Notes: a model not told the origin generated them from the sequence alone. DNA of 64,000 nucleotides from Pisaster brevispinus (GCA_023634235.1 JAMKCF010000008.1:10744176-10808175), one strand, 5' to 3'; positions 32,517-42,497 are shown, numbered from the stretch's first letter. Numbers and translations: made by a program.

Positions 32517-33840
32517 ATTGGCTCATAATAGGGCTAATTTTAGGTTACTATCTGACTGGCTCCCCGAACAATAATATTGACAAAGTAAGGATACCACCAA
32601 CACATAGGTAGATAGCTCAGTTTGTAGCAGGCATTTTGTTTAAAATCCTGCTCCAGTAAATTTTGTTTGTTCAACTTCAAAATATTATATTATTTTGTTC
32701 GCACTCCGCATCGCGCCTTTCTGTTGTAGTCCCATTCCTTCATAGGGGCCGCTCCATGAGAGTTTCATCATTGTACATCCAATAGTGTACATGTTGTATT
32801 GTGAAGAACCCTAGAAAATTTGTGTCTTAGGGTGTGGCTGAAGAATCTGCTCCCCCTCCCTCCTGAGATTCTGCACTCCAGACCCAAATAGCTCTCTTAT
32901 TATGTTGTATTTAAGATGATACCACCAGTAAACTGAAAATCATATAAATTTAAAAGAAATGTAATAGTTTATATCCAGCCCAAAATCGAAGTTATAATTA
33001 TTAAATACAGCAAGCAGAATCAAGAGCAAATAATATCTTGTAGTATTTAATTTTTAATACATATGTGTTAAAAAAGAAGAAGCTATAACCTTAGTATTTT
33101 TAGTTGGAACAGATTCAGAGTACTTCTATTTTGCCCGATTTTGTACCACGCTTGTTTAGTTTTTATTGCAGTTAGTTTTCCACATCAAAAACAATTGTGG
33201 CAGTTTTCCCCTCCACCTGCGGTCAACCTCTGACAACATAAAATCCCTGTTAGTGAGCGGCTGCTGGCTGAAAAGTGGGCCTACGTTAGTCTTGAAATCA
33301 AGTCGGTAATTATTGTGCGGTCTAGTTGCGGGGACGGTTCACACATCCTCGATCCCAATATGTGTGTGAGTCTTTACCGTCTTGAATAGCTTGTACCCAG
33401 CTTTGTACACATGCAATTGGACTTGATACCAAAATTGGACGGAGCAGTTTGATTGGTTAAGAATCGCAAAAACATGAATATTCATCATACATCTTGCAGC
33501 GTATGGCGCCATGCAGCTACCAGGCGCACAATTCATTATTTGATAGGGGGTTTATTATAAATAGTAACATTTTATGATAATGCATTGGTCAAATTTATCT
33601 TAAAAGAAAGTTAAGAAATTGTTACAATGATTAAAATATTATGCTTTTTACATTGATGTTGGCAAATAAACTGTCATAAAAAATAAAAAAAAGCCAACAG
33701 AAAAGATACATTCCCATGTTTATAATGAATTCTTCCAATTTTGTCAGACGAGCTACCATTGGCCCTCTTTATGGCAAATTTTGCATATGCAATGTATAAT
33801 TTACCATATATGAATATTCAGCTGGGAACAAGCTACTTAA
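32517..33840. other. Intergenic with tRNA-like fragment
   Basis: No gene. At about 32609-32660 the words TAGCTCAGTTTGTAGCAGG and TTAAAATCCTGCTCCAG recall tRNA box A and box B spacing and could be a decayed tRNA-derived SINE head. The rest is AT-rich unique sequence. Confidence 0.35.
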
Positions 33841-34234
33841 AGCCGCGTTCGCATTGGACTTAAAATGGTTAACTTACCGCCGCAAATTGTTAACTTACCG
33901 ATACTAAGTCCAAGTGCGAACAGCCGGTAAATTACCGGGGTGGTAAATTACCGCCACAGCGCTGTTAACTTAACAGGCCGATTCGAGTCGCGGTAACTTA
34001 AAACAATGTAAACTTAACAGGGACAAGAAGTCCAATGCGAACGCACCAGCCGGTAACTTAACGGTTAAGGAGTGCGCCCTTTCGAAATCTAATTTGTCAA
34101 CCTACGCGGCGTCCCTGGTAAGTTACCGGACACAAATTAATCCAAGTGCGAACAGCTGTTAATTTACCGGGCCGGTAAGTTAACTTACCAGCCCGGTAAG
34201 TTACCAGACCCAAAAGTCCAATGCGAACGCGGCT
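33841..34234. mobile_element. 394-bp TIR element with GGTAA repeats
   Basis: Tips AGCCGCGTTCGCATTGGACT and AGTCCAATGCGAACGCGGCT are perfect inverted repeats. The interior is built from many GTTAACTTACCG / CGGTAAATTACCG words and CCAAGTGCGAACAGC subrepeats. The words AGCTACTTAA (33831-33840) and AGCTACTCAA (34238-34247) flank it, a possible degraded target duplication. Confidence 0.8.
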
Positions 34235-34610
34235 ATAAGCTACTCAAGTCGTTAGGTTGAGCTGACGGACCTTGCCACGCGCTACCTACGACCGTTGCAT
34301 GAATGTATAATCGCACTGTGACTGTTGCATGAACGGCGGGATGTGTGTTTGTAATAGGCAGCGCTGGCAGACAAATAGACACTGACTAACGACTTGTCAT
34401 CAAGTCTACGAACAAGCAAACACATGTAAAGCAATGGGCAAGAGGGATGGATGATGATAGAAAAGTTGTGTTTTAAGGGTAAAAAATTCACAACAGACTT
34501 GGAAAATATGTTTAATCAACAACTAGCACTCCACAGCATGAAAAATGTATGCTGTACAAAAATGAGTAGACATGGACATTAACATCTGTTCTAGAAAAAC
34601 AACTTGATGG
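34235..34610. other. Left remnant of a second 1.06 kb TIR element copy
   Basis: From about 34408 the reverse complement follows the right half of 23769-24825: CATGTAAAGCAATGGGC, ATGATGATAGAAAA, AACAGACTTGGAAAA. The match breaks near 34529, where a LINE fragment is inserted, and resumes near 34965. The expected left tip (CCACAGACAT) was not found, so this end is truncated. Confidence 0.6.
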
Positions 34611-34922
34611 TTGCTACACCAGAATGCTACCCCAGGTGCTTGGGTCGGGAGGGAAGTACACATATCAAACACAGATCTCTATCTCGGGTTCCCCAATTTT
34701 TTTAGTGCCAAAATCTGCGCAAGAAGAGTGAAGTTTGCAGGGCACTGCTATCGCCACCCTGAGCTTCCAGCCAGCAAGCTTGTCCTCTGGGCGCCTAAGC
34801 AAGGTCAAGCTCAAAGAGGTCGAGGTCACCTGACCTATGTTGATCTGCTCAGAATAAGGGACACTGGATTTGTGACAGCTGGAGAAATATCTACATGCAT
34901 GAGGAACAGGGAAATCATGTAA
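34611..34922 (+). pseudogene. C-terminal fragment of a non-LTR retrotransposon
   Basis: Reads VKFAGHCYRHPELPASKLVL, WAPKQGQAQRGRG, HLTYVDLL and DTGFVTAGEISTCMRNREIM. The H-C-x-R-H-P...WxPxQG...GR...TYVD pattern is the standard C-terminus of RTE/CR1-type LINE polyproteins. It lies inside the second copy of the 1.06 kb TIR element and has no RT attached. Confidence 0.65.
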
Positions 34923-34964
34923 CATCATGGACCGAGGACACACTCGAAATAGAAGAAGATACCT

Positions 34965-35638
34965 TTTCTCACGTTAGTTGTTTGCCGTTTCTCCTCTTTT
35001 TACCGAACTTTCTCCAAATCGATAAAAGTAGATGGAATTATTCTTCGTATAAAAAAAAAAAAATTCGTTCGTCACACACTTTCGAGCCAAAGTGCGCGTC
35101 GGTGCGTGTTTTGCACGGGCGCTGATGACGAGTACCGCCTACTGCCTGGGCGCTGACATTGGTCACGTGCTTGAGGCAACGCGCAACTTTTGAAATGGTG
35201 TGACGAGCATATTTCATGGGAAGGGCCATCCTCGTTCCCAGGGGTGATCGATCTCGCCGTGCCATTTCTTCCCAGCATGCCTTGCTCGATCACAACCCCT
35301 GGAATTGGTTCATTAAATGTGCTAGAATCTAGCATTTTAAAAATGGCTTCTTAAAACTCTAAACATGAATGTTGGGCCAAGCAACTTTATAACGATGTTC
35401 TCTTTTTATTTCATTATTTCATCGACAAAAGGATTGTTGGATTGGACATACACAACATTATTTTCCACCGGTCTTCGTTTTTACAGAATAAAACCTCAGA
35501 TCAGCTGTGTGGTGTGCTGTATCTATCAATCTGCTCAGTACCATCTTGCTCGTATAATTAATAATGTGTCAATCTATACCCTAAATGTCAATAACACGAA
35601 ATATAAAATTTCGAAGAAATTATGATTCTTGAAATGAG
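34965..35638 (-). mobile_element. Middle part of the second 1.06 kb element copy
   Basis: The reverse complement of about 34965-35130 matches the first copy: TTTATCGATTTGGAGAAAGT, GAGGAGAAACGGCAAACAAC and GTGCAAAACACGCACCGACG. After about 35180 similarity is weaker. A block at 35230-35310 matches 22880-22975 (another repeat family), and 35320-35638 is AT-rich. The DIRS element begins at 35639. Confidence 0.55.
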
Positions 35639-35778
35639 GTATACTTACTTCTGCCTCGACAATAACTTTTAGGACAATTCCTCAACCCCCCAATCAATCG
35701 TGCTTGAAAAAAAATATCTCAACCTCGTGCCAAACGACCCAACCTCCCTGTGACCCCACTTCAAGCATGCGCACCAGT
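35639..35778. repeat. DIRS left inverted terminal repeat
   Basis: GTATACTTACTTCTGCCTCG to GCATGCGCACCAGT is complementary to 40843-40978 with scattered differences. It overlaps the last ~28 codons of the recombinase frame. Confidence 0.85.
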
Positions 35779-36383
35779 GCTTCCTCCAAACCATAGTGTC
35801 TTGCAAACGTCTGAGAACTCCTCCAATCCGCTGTTTTCATGACTTCAACAATAGACGCTCCATTAAACATGGCCCATGATGTTGCCATGGCTCTTGTAGA
35901 GTGAGCCTGAATAGGGGAGGGAATATCAGCCCCCATCAACTGGTAAGTCTCTTTTATCGTTCTGACTAACCATCCAGAAACCGTCCGTTTTGATACGGGT
36001 AAACTAGGTTTCTTGCCCCCAAAGGACACAAACAAATGCTGTTCCCCTTTCTGAACCAAAGGTCTTGTCTTTACAAGATAATGCTCCAGAGCTCGCTTAA
36101 CACAAAGCTTCTCGTTAACAGCTTCCTGAAACTCGGGTAAGAAAATGTCTTGACCCAAATGAAAAGGAGTAGCAGTCTTGGGGAGAAACCCCGGTACATG
36201 TCGTACTCTCACCCCGCCTGCCTCAAATCGAAGGTAAGGATCTGATCGACCCATTGCCTGAATTTCTGAACATCTTTTCGCTGATGTACTAGCTACAAGA
36301 AACACTGTCTTTAAAGTGCAGTGTTGCAAGGTAGAATCTCCAATTGGGCTCAAAGGGTTCCCTTTGCAAGCCTTCAAGAACAA
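35694..36383 (-). CDS. DIRS tyrosine recombinase, catalytic domain
   Basis: A 229-residue frame covering the catalytic part of a tyrosine recombinase. Visible residues are the first arginine region (TSAKRCSEIQAM), the H-x-x-R box in QAHSTRAMATSWA, and the tyrosine nucleophile region SQTFARHYGL. The enzyme would integrate the circular cDNA in the nucleus. It continues a frame that starts in the upstream ORF (SLLDKSMAYPTLGVFRSSIS at 37842-36289), which supplies the N-terminal core-binding domain; the frame change is near 36300. The end lies in the terminal repeat, as in other DIRS elements. Confidence 0.8.
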   Translation of the reverse strand: MFLKACKGNPLSPIGDSTLQHCTLKTVFLVASTSAKRCSEIQAMGRSDPYLRFEAGGVRVRHVPGFLPKTATPFHLGQDIFLPEFQEAVNEKLCVKRALEHYLVKTRPLVQKGEQHLFVSFGGKKPSLPVSKRTVSGWLVRTIKETYQLMGADIPSPIQAHSTRAMATSWAMFNGASIVEVMKTADWRSSQTFARHYGLEEALVRMLEVGSQGGWVVWHEVEIFFFKHD

Positions 36384-37842
36384 TATCGAGATCCCACGCC
36401 GGAATTAAAACACGGGAAGGGGGATTCTTATGGAAAGCCCCCTTTAAAAACCGGCAAATAATTGCATTCTGACCGATAGGTTTGCCATCTTTTCCATTAT
36501 GGAACTTTGAAATAGAGGAACGGAACACCCCTAAAGTTGGATATGCCATACTCTTGTCAAGCAAGGACTGCAAGAACACACACACCTCGCTCACAGAGGC
36601 TGAGCATGGATTTGAACCCCGTTCAACACACAAATCTCTAAACATTGACCATTGCCTACCATACACCTCTTTTGTGGATGATCTAACATCACTCTGGATT
36701 GTGCTGATAACTTCTTCAGAAAGACCTGCCTGTCGGAGACGTTGGCGCTCAGTTTCCATGCCATAAGATGGAAGGTTTCCGGTTCCGGGTGCCACACAGT
36801 ACCCTTCCACTGCTGCAAGAGGTCTGGTACTGCAGGAAGCTGTATTGGAATGTCTATCAACAGATCCAGTAAACCTCGGCAACCACGACCGGCGAGGCCA
36901 GTGAGGTGCTATCAGAATCAACACACATTTGTATTGTGTTACTCGATCCAGAACCAAATGTATCAGAGAGAATGGAGGGAACGCATAAGCCACTAGGCCG
37001 TCCCAATCGAGTGTCAATGCGTCCACATGAAACGCCAATTGATCTTGATGTCTGGAACAGAAGATGGGAACCTGTCTGTTCTCCATTGTCGCAAAAAGGT
37101 CGATCATTGGTTCGCCCGTCTTCAAATATAAGGTCTTCGCAACAGACTTTTTCAGGGGCCATTCTGTGTCCACCAAGCCCTTTCGAGACAACTTGTCCGC
37201 CAGAACATTTCGAACCCCTGGGATGTGCACCGCGGACAAGTTCACATGATGTTTGATGGCCCACTGCCATAGTTGCCATGTCGCAATACAAAGACTGGGT
37301 GACCTCGTCCCCCCTGATTGTTGATATAGGACACCACTGTTGTGTTGTCCGACTTCACCATAACATGCTTCCCTTCCAGCATTGGCTGGAAATGAAAACA
37401 TGCTCTCATTACTGACATCAATTCCTTCATATTGATGTGCCAATTTTTCAGCTCCACTGGGGACCAGAGCCCCTGAACATGGTGACATTCCATGAGCCCC
37501 CAGCCATAATCGCTGGAATCTGTTGTCAGAATCGTGTCCGTGTGACTCGCTCTCAACGGAACTCCCGTTGACAAATTCTCCTCTGTTCTCCACCAGTGAA
37601 GATGATGGATAAGATGCTCGTTTATTGGAATCAGAGCTTCCAGATTCCTTGAAGCTGGTCTCCAAAAACTCAGGAGATATAATTGAATTGGTCTCATATG
37701 TAGCCTTGCAAAGTGAACCACCTCCATGCAGGCTGCCATTGGGCCTAACAAACGTAGGAACACCCTGGCCTCCGTCTGAGTTTGATTTACAAATTGAACT
37801 AGAAACTCTAACAAATCTTTCTTCCTCCCCTGAGGAAGACAA
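36289..37842 (-). CDS. DIRS RNase H C-terminal part and recombinase N-terminal domain
   Basis: A 517-residue frame. Its first ~150 residues are in a frame shadowing RNase H and are probably not the true reading. From ATWQLWQWAIKHHVNLSAVH it is convincing: IPGVRNVLADKLSR (RNase H end), then EPMIDLFATMENRQVPIF and LIAPHWPRRSW, a conserved linker of DIRS/Ngaro polyproteins, then STKEVYGRQWSMFRDLC and VFLQSLLDKSMAYPTLGVF, the SAM-like core-binding domain of the recombinase. It joins the catalytic frame near 36300. Confidence 0.75.
   Translation of the reverse strand: MSSSGEEERFVRVSSSICKSNSDGGQGVPTFVRPNGSLHGGGSLCKATYETNSIISPEFLETSFKESGSSDSNKRASYPSSSLVENRGEFVNGSSVESESHGHDSDNRFQRLWLGAHGMSPCSGALVPSGAEKLAHQYEGIDVSNESMFSFPANAGREACYGEVGQHNSGVLYQQSGGTRSPSLCIATWQLWQWAIKHHVNLSAVHIPGVRNVLADKLSRKGLVDTEWPLKKSVAKTLYLKTGEPMIDLFATMENRQVPIFCSRHQDQLAFHVDALTLDWDGLVAYAFPPFSLIHLVLDRVTQYKCVLILIAPHWPRRSWLPRFTGSVDRHSNTASCSTRPLAAVEGYCVAPGTGNLPSYGMETERQRLRQAGLSEEVISTIQSDVRSSTKEVYGRQWSMFRDLCVERGSNPCSASVSEVCVFLQSLLDKSMAYPTLGVFRSSISKFHNGKDGKPIGQNAIICRFLKGAFHKNPPSRVLIPAWDLDIVLEGLQREPFEPNWRFYLATLHFKDSVSCS
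37242..37807 (-). CDS. DIRS RT end and RNase H domain
   Basis: The last ~190 residues of a 714-residue - strand frame. They read FLRLLGPMAACMEVVHFARL, WWRTEENLSTGVPL, then the RNase H residues DSSDYGWG (first aspartate), NMKELMSV (glutamate) and VKSDNTTVVSYINNQGG (second aspartate). RNase H removes the RNA strand during reverse transcription. It follows the RT frame (38581-37808) after a frame change near 37820. Confidence 0.8.
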
Positions 37843-38581
37843 ACTTGAAATGACCTCCTATAAAAACTAACTCTTTCTTGGGAGTCAAACTTGACTTTTC
37901 CCGGTTGATCAGAAAACCGCAACTTTCTAACAGAACAATTAACGTTTGAACATCTTTTTGAGCCTGACTTCTGCTCAGAGCTCGAATCAACAAATCGTCT
38001 AAGTATGGGAACACGTGAACCCCTTCCATTCTTGCTTTTGCCACCACTGGAGCTAGCATTTTCGTGAAAACCCGAGGGGCTGACGTTAGGCCAAACGGAA
38101 TCACCCGAAATTGGTATACTTTGCCCCCTATTTTGAATCGCAGAAACTTTCTCTGGTTTTCCCGAACTGGAATGTGCACGTATGCGTCTTTGAGATCTAC
38201 TGAACACAGCCAATCTCCCGCTTTCACTGCTTTTTTGACAGATCGCAGAGTTCCCATTTTGAAACTCTGCTTCTTCACCAACTGGTTTAGTGGTTTTAGA
38301 TTTAAAATAGGTCTTAATCCGGATGGTTTCTTTTCCACCAGAAAGAAGGTTGAATAGAACCCTTCGTTTTGTTCTTCTTGAGGCACTGATTCGATAGAAT
38401 TCTTTTCTAACAGTGCCTCGTCTAACAAAACGGAGGACTCTATTGATGATGCCTGTGGCATTGGAGTTCTTCTCACCCCGTTGAAATAAGGTTGACCTTG
38501 AAATTCCAGAAGATGACTGAACCTTACGATGTCTAAAACCAACTGATCGTTTGTTATGTGAGGCCAAAAGGATGCCATCAT
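37808..38581 (-). CDS. DIRS reverse transcriptase
   Basis: A 257-residue frame with the RT core: FYSTFFLVEKKPSGLRPILN, VDLKDAYVHIP (first catalytic aspartate), FRVIPFGLTSAPRVFTKML and the polymerase box FPYLDDLLI (YLDD). The order and the LTSAPRVF word are typical of DIRS and Ty3-like RTs. It overlaps the gag-containing frame and passes to RNase H near 37820. All visible catalytic aspartates are kept, so the element may be young. Confidence 0.85.
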   Translation of the reverse strand: MMASFWPHITNDQLVLDIVRFSHLLEFQGQPYFNGVRRTPMPQASSIESSVLLDEALLEKNSIESVPQEEQNEGFYSTFFLVEKKPSGLRPILNLKPLNQLVKKQSFKMGTLRSVKKAVKAGDWLCSVDLKDAYVHIPVRENQRKFLRFKIGGKVYQFRVIPFGLTSAPRVFTKMLAPVVAKARMEGVHVFPYLDDLLIRALSRSQAQKDVQTLIVLLESCGFLINREKSSLTPKKELVFIGGHFKFVFLRGGRKIC

Positions 38582-40595
38582 GGAAATCCGACCCCACTGG
38601 AATGTTTCGTGGATTGGATGGAAGGTGCTCTAGTGGCATGTCACTTTTGCTCTGAATGACGAAAAGATGAGAATTCTCCCTGATTCCCAGTTTTGCGAGG
38701 GAAGTTTCGGTTTTGACCACCTTGTCGCCCCTTGGGAGTCGATTTGAAACGAAACTCATTGTCAAGTCTGGCTTCTTAAATCGAAAATTCTGGTTGGAAT
38801 GAGTACTTTGTGACCCCTGGGAGGTCGCTCTTTGGTGCTGGTCACCGAGCTTTACACCAAAATTGTGGCGGCCAGTTGCTTGGAACGGAATTCTACGTAT
38901 CCCATCGGTACCATCAAGTTGACTGTCCACCAACTTGAAGTCCTCCAAAATTTCTTTCAGGCTGTCTCCACAAAGTTTGCCATCCCCAGAAATTGGAGCC
39001 TTTCTAAGTCTAGCCTTAGTGTTGTCTGACCAATGGGTCTGTTGCACCCACATGTGGCGCCTTGCTACCCTTGCATTGACCACCTCCCTAGCCTGGAGGT
39101 CCATCATATCCAAAGTGGCCTCTTGTGCCATATTAAGCATACGGCCCACGGAACCGATGTCTATCTGGTCCTTTAGACTGTCCAAACTCTGTTGGTCCAA
39201 CGAATTCTGCAGGACGCTCTCAAGTTTTGAAATTTGCTTGGATGCTGCCTCAAGCAGCCATGACTGAGATACAGCACAGGCCATGCCAACATGTGCCTCT
39301 TTCTCAATATTCATAAATCTTCTGTCTGCCACATTCAGAAGTTTATTAGGAAATTTGGGTGAATCAGATTTAAATCCAGGCACCACTCTCCCTATAGCTC
39401 ATGAACCAACCAAGGATCAAGACAGGATGGTGTCATTATGTCTTGTAATCTCCTCTATCACTTTATAACATGCCACTGCTGAGGCACGATAAAGGGAAAT
39501 GCGCTCAGGATTCCCTGACCACACAGCATTTATCAGCTTCTTATGTCCCACAGCAAGGGAAGCTGGACTTTATTTCGTTTGTTGTCAAAACGAGATGAGG
39601 TTATCTGTGGTCCTTCTCCTGAAAGGAAACATTCTTTATCGGAAGTGCAGTGGCAGCCTCCTTCACTACCTCAAAAAACAAATCGGCATGGTTATCTTTG
39701 CCTTCAATTTCTAGAATAGTGCCTTCAATAGCACTCCCAGAATCAGCCATCTCCTCACCAACCTGACTGATAGAACCATGTGAAGAAACATCATCATGAT
39801 CATATCTAGTTTGTCTGCGCTTGAAATTTCCCGATGAAAATTGGGATACAGCGTCATCAAACATATCCTCCGGCTGAGGATGGAGGAGTAAAATGTCGTC
39901 ACTGGAATTAGTCTGATCCACCACAGACCCAGTGTCATGTAATCTGCCTTCACGCCTGCCCCCTCGAGGCAGAGCGGCATTGTTTATTTGATCATTTATA
40001 TGGTGCCCCTTACAGGAACATCCGGCTGACTTGTGACTGTAATGCGACTTCCTGCAGAAGTTGCCAGTCTAGAGGGGATCCCCTCATCAGGAGGCCTAGT
40101 TGCAGTGCAAGGAACAACTGACAATTTTCCTTGAGCCATGCCCTGCATCATATTTTGCATCATCGATTGCATACGCATCTCAAAATTTGCAAAGCTCTGT
40201 TGAAACTCTGCTCTATCAACAAAGGGACCAGTCTGTGACCCAGACGGACTATGCCCAGAACTACGCCTAGCATTAGCAGACGCTTCATCCGCAAGCCTTT
40301 GCTTTATTTCTTTCGCTTCCCAATACAAAAGTAGTCCACAAGCCAGTAGACTGGTCTCCCATTTTAGAGCAGAGATCACATGAGTGGCCCTCAGAACCAA
40401 AACGGCATTTAAAACATAAAGAATGTTGGTCATCAAGACCCAAAACTCGCTTACAAAGTCTGCTGGAACACACCTTCGTACTCGGAGTTGTGCCGCTGGC
40501 GACGTGCTGTTGCTGTGTTGAAACCTCGGCCATGCTGCTTCGGTCAGCCGCCATGACGGAATTCTATACACTGTACATGTACATGTTCGTGTCAC
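38582..40595 (-). CDS. DIRS gag-like region
   Basis: Two frames. The upstream one (40554-40285 in one frame, 40595-39996 in another) has a cysteine pattern CSSRLCKRV...CFKCRFG...CDLC and a MQSMMQNMMQGMAQG run. The downstream part, 39386 to about 38600, reads NIEKEAHVGMACAVSQSWLL, LDMMDLQAREVVNARVARRH and WVQQTHWSDNTKARLRKAPI, a helical segment found between gag and RT in DIRS elements. Segment 39924-39601 (LHPQPEDMFDDAVSQFSS) links the two. The exact start is unclear because of frame changes. Confidence 0.6.
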
Positions 40596-40842
40596 ACAGG
40601 CACGTCAATACCAGCAAATGAGACGGCCCACAACTGTCCTGTTGTTATTTCAATGCCCACAACAGCGAAAAAACAAAAGAAAAACAAGAAAGAAGAAATC
40701 TCACACAACATTAACAGTTCCTTCAAGGTAAACTAAAAGTGAAGTTTAAAACTTCACACTAACAAAGAATCTTTCTAAAATGTGAATTTTTTACTGGCAC
40801 GAAAAAAATACACGACTAACTGGGAAAGATGCTTAAAGAAAT

Positions 40843-40978
40843 ACTGGTGCGCATGCTTGTAGTGGGGTCACAGGGAGGTTGGGTCATTTGACACGGAGTT
40901 AAGATTTTTTTAAGCACGATTGATTGGGGGGTTGAGGAAATGTCCTAAAAGTTATTGTCGAGGCAGAAGTAAGTATAC
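40843..40978. repeat. DIRS right inverted terminal repeat
   Basis: ACTGGTGCGCATGCTTGTAG through GTCGAGGCAGAAGTAAGTAT and AC; inverted partner of 35639-35778. Confidence 0.85.
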
Positions 40979-42135
40979 GAATGAGAAAGAATTGACATTG
41001 TAAATATTTTTACTCTGCGCGTTGCCTCAAGCACGTGACATTTTACTGCGTCAATGGCGAAACCAAAGTTTTTTTCTACACAGACAGAGCGCGTGCACGC
41101 GCGTATTCTATTATCTATATAGACTGACATTATTGTTTGGTGTGCCTTCCACGCGAGCGTACGCAAAACGTGCCGAAGGCATGCATGCAAGGCGGGGCCG
41201 GAGTGTGCACAATGCTGTTGTGTTATAGAGCGAGTCCAGTGATTATTTCCCGAAAATTAAGTTGTAGACACGACGTTTTAAACAGTTAAACATCAAAGCC
41301 CAACATTGTAAACGGCTGTATGGAATGTTCATAAAGTGTGGTTTCTTAAGTTTCAAAGTAAAAACAAGATTTTTCACAAAGAAAACGACACAAACGTGTA
41401 GAAAGTGACAGTCCTGTATATGTGTAGGCCTTGGCCTAGCTATGTATAATAGTTTTACAAACTTTTTACGATTTCCTCCCCAAAATCAGCAAAAGTTAAT
41501 CAAACAACTTTTTTGACGACTCCAGTTAATACATGAATTTCCTTAAATTCCATCATTTATTTACAGTCCATCATCGGGTCAATAATCTCCTGAAAATTCA
41601 GAAAAAGTCCATGAAAACGGGAGCAATGCCTCGCGGCTATGCCTAAACGTGTACAAAAAGTGTTGACGCGTCTTCACTTCCGCCCATAGTTTGAAAAAAT
41701 CCAGAATTTGCATTCTCCTGAAGACGAGCAGAGTATACTGTTCGAAACGTCGAGACCACACCGGCTCTTTTTCAGAGAGCCAACACTCCCTCAAAAGAGT
41801 TTTTATACATGGTTGTACCCGCAAGTTTACATGTATTTATATAGTTACATGTACTTCCAAAATTTCAGTTTAGCGCCCCCTGTTGTCCGTCTATAGGTAT
41901 TATGTCTGTTCGCTCGTCCCCAGCGCCTTGCCTTAAAACCAAAGGCGCTGGGATGGGCAAACGTATCAAGCACGCTCATTGGTTAATGCTCAGTCCCATC
42001 ATGCATCACACTCACACTGCAAGCACTGCACGCATGACATACTTCCTGAACAAGAATCTGTGCAAGCTGATTAGCCCATCCCAGCGGTCCTGGATATGCC
42101 GCTGGCCGCTGGGGCCGAGCGAATTATGTCTGTGG
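40979..42135 (-). mobile_element. Right part of the second 1.06 kb TIR element copy
   Basis: The reverse complement follows the left half of 23769-24825: GGAATGCACTTC-like and GCATGCATGCCTTCGGCACG blocks, AACTATGGGCGGAAGTGAAG, and the tip CTATAGACGGACAACAGGGG. The tip is split by a 213-bp element at 41910-42122; the last bases ATTATGTCTGTGG are at 42123-42135. A short extra block (about 41711-41860) interrupts the ACTATGGGCG...TTTCAGTTTAG stretch. Confidence 0.75.
41910..42122 (-). mobile_element. 213-bp TIR element, copy 2, with 11-bp target duplication
   Basis: Starts TCGCTCGTCCCCAGCGCCTT and ends CGCTGGGGCCGAGCGA; inverted copy of 18665-18870. ATTATGTCTGT occurs immediately before (41899-41909) and immediately after (42123-42133). 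A 9-11 bp duplication is typical of Mutator-like elements. It landed in the terminal repeat of the 1.06 kb element. Confidence 0.85.
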
Positions 42136-42497
42136 ACCGAAGCGTGACGTCAATGTTCGGAGAGCGCCCCCGTTTATTGGTTTGGTGCCAGTATAGTCAG
42201 GAGCATCTATCTCAATTTTTGATACTGCTTGTTTTGTTCCCTTTATACTTAACCTCAACAGACACGACGGGTTACCAGTCTTCACAAAAGTACGTCGCCC
42301 CGGCCAGCCAGTTAGGTTGCAATAAGGATTTAAGACTTGGGGACTAGCTTTCAGAATTCTATCTTACAACTTAAGTTGTCCGATTTCACTTTAAACGGTG
42401 GTTGGTTTTAAACACATTTATGTATTTATTGAACACTTGAAAACCAGCGTACGAAGGCCTTTTTGTTGTGATCAGTCATTAGTTTACGATCATTACA
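42136..42497 (+). promoter_or_regulatory. Upstream/5' UTR region of the VAP gene
   Basis: Sequence between the transposon stack and the VAP start codon. It contains a TGACGTCA palindrome near 42147 (CRE-like) and CpG-rich words near 42289-42305. No TATA box is evident. The promoter therefore lies within about 360 bp of a nested transposon stack, unless an upstream untranslated exon exists. Confidence 0.4.

Larger units (their letters stand above)
35639..40978 (-). mobile_element. Nearly complete DIRS-type retrotransposon
   Basis: A 5.3 kb unit with inverted terminal repeats and, reading right to left, gag-like, reverse transcriptase, RNase H and tyrosine recombinase segments. DIRS elements use a tyrosine recombinase instead of a DDE integrase and make no target duplication, which fits the absence of one here. 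Most of each domain is readable, with a few frame changes between them; some may be natural overlaps and others mutations. It is inserted in the second copy of the 1.06 kb TIR element. Confidence 0.88.

Noticed and set aside
36289..37842. First ~150 residues of the 517-residue DIRS ORF as a separate serine-rich protein
   Set aside because: They shadow the RNase H frame; only the part from ATWQLWQWAIKHH onwards has family motifs.
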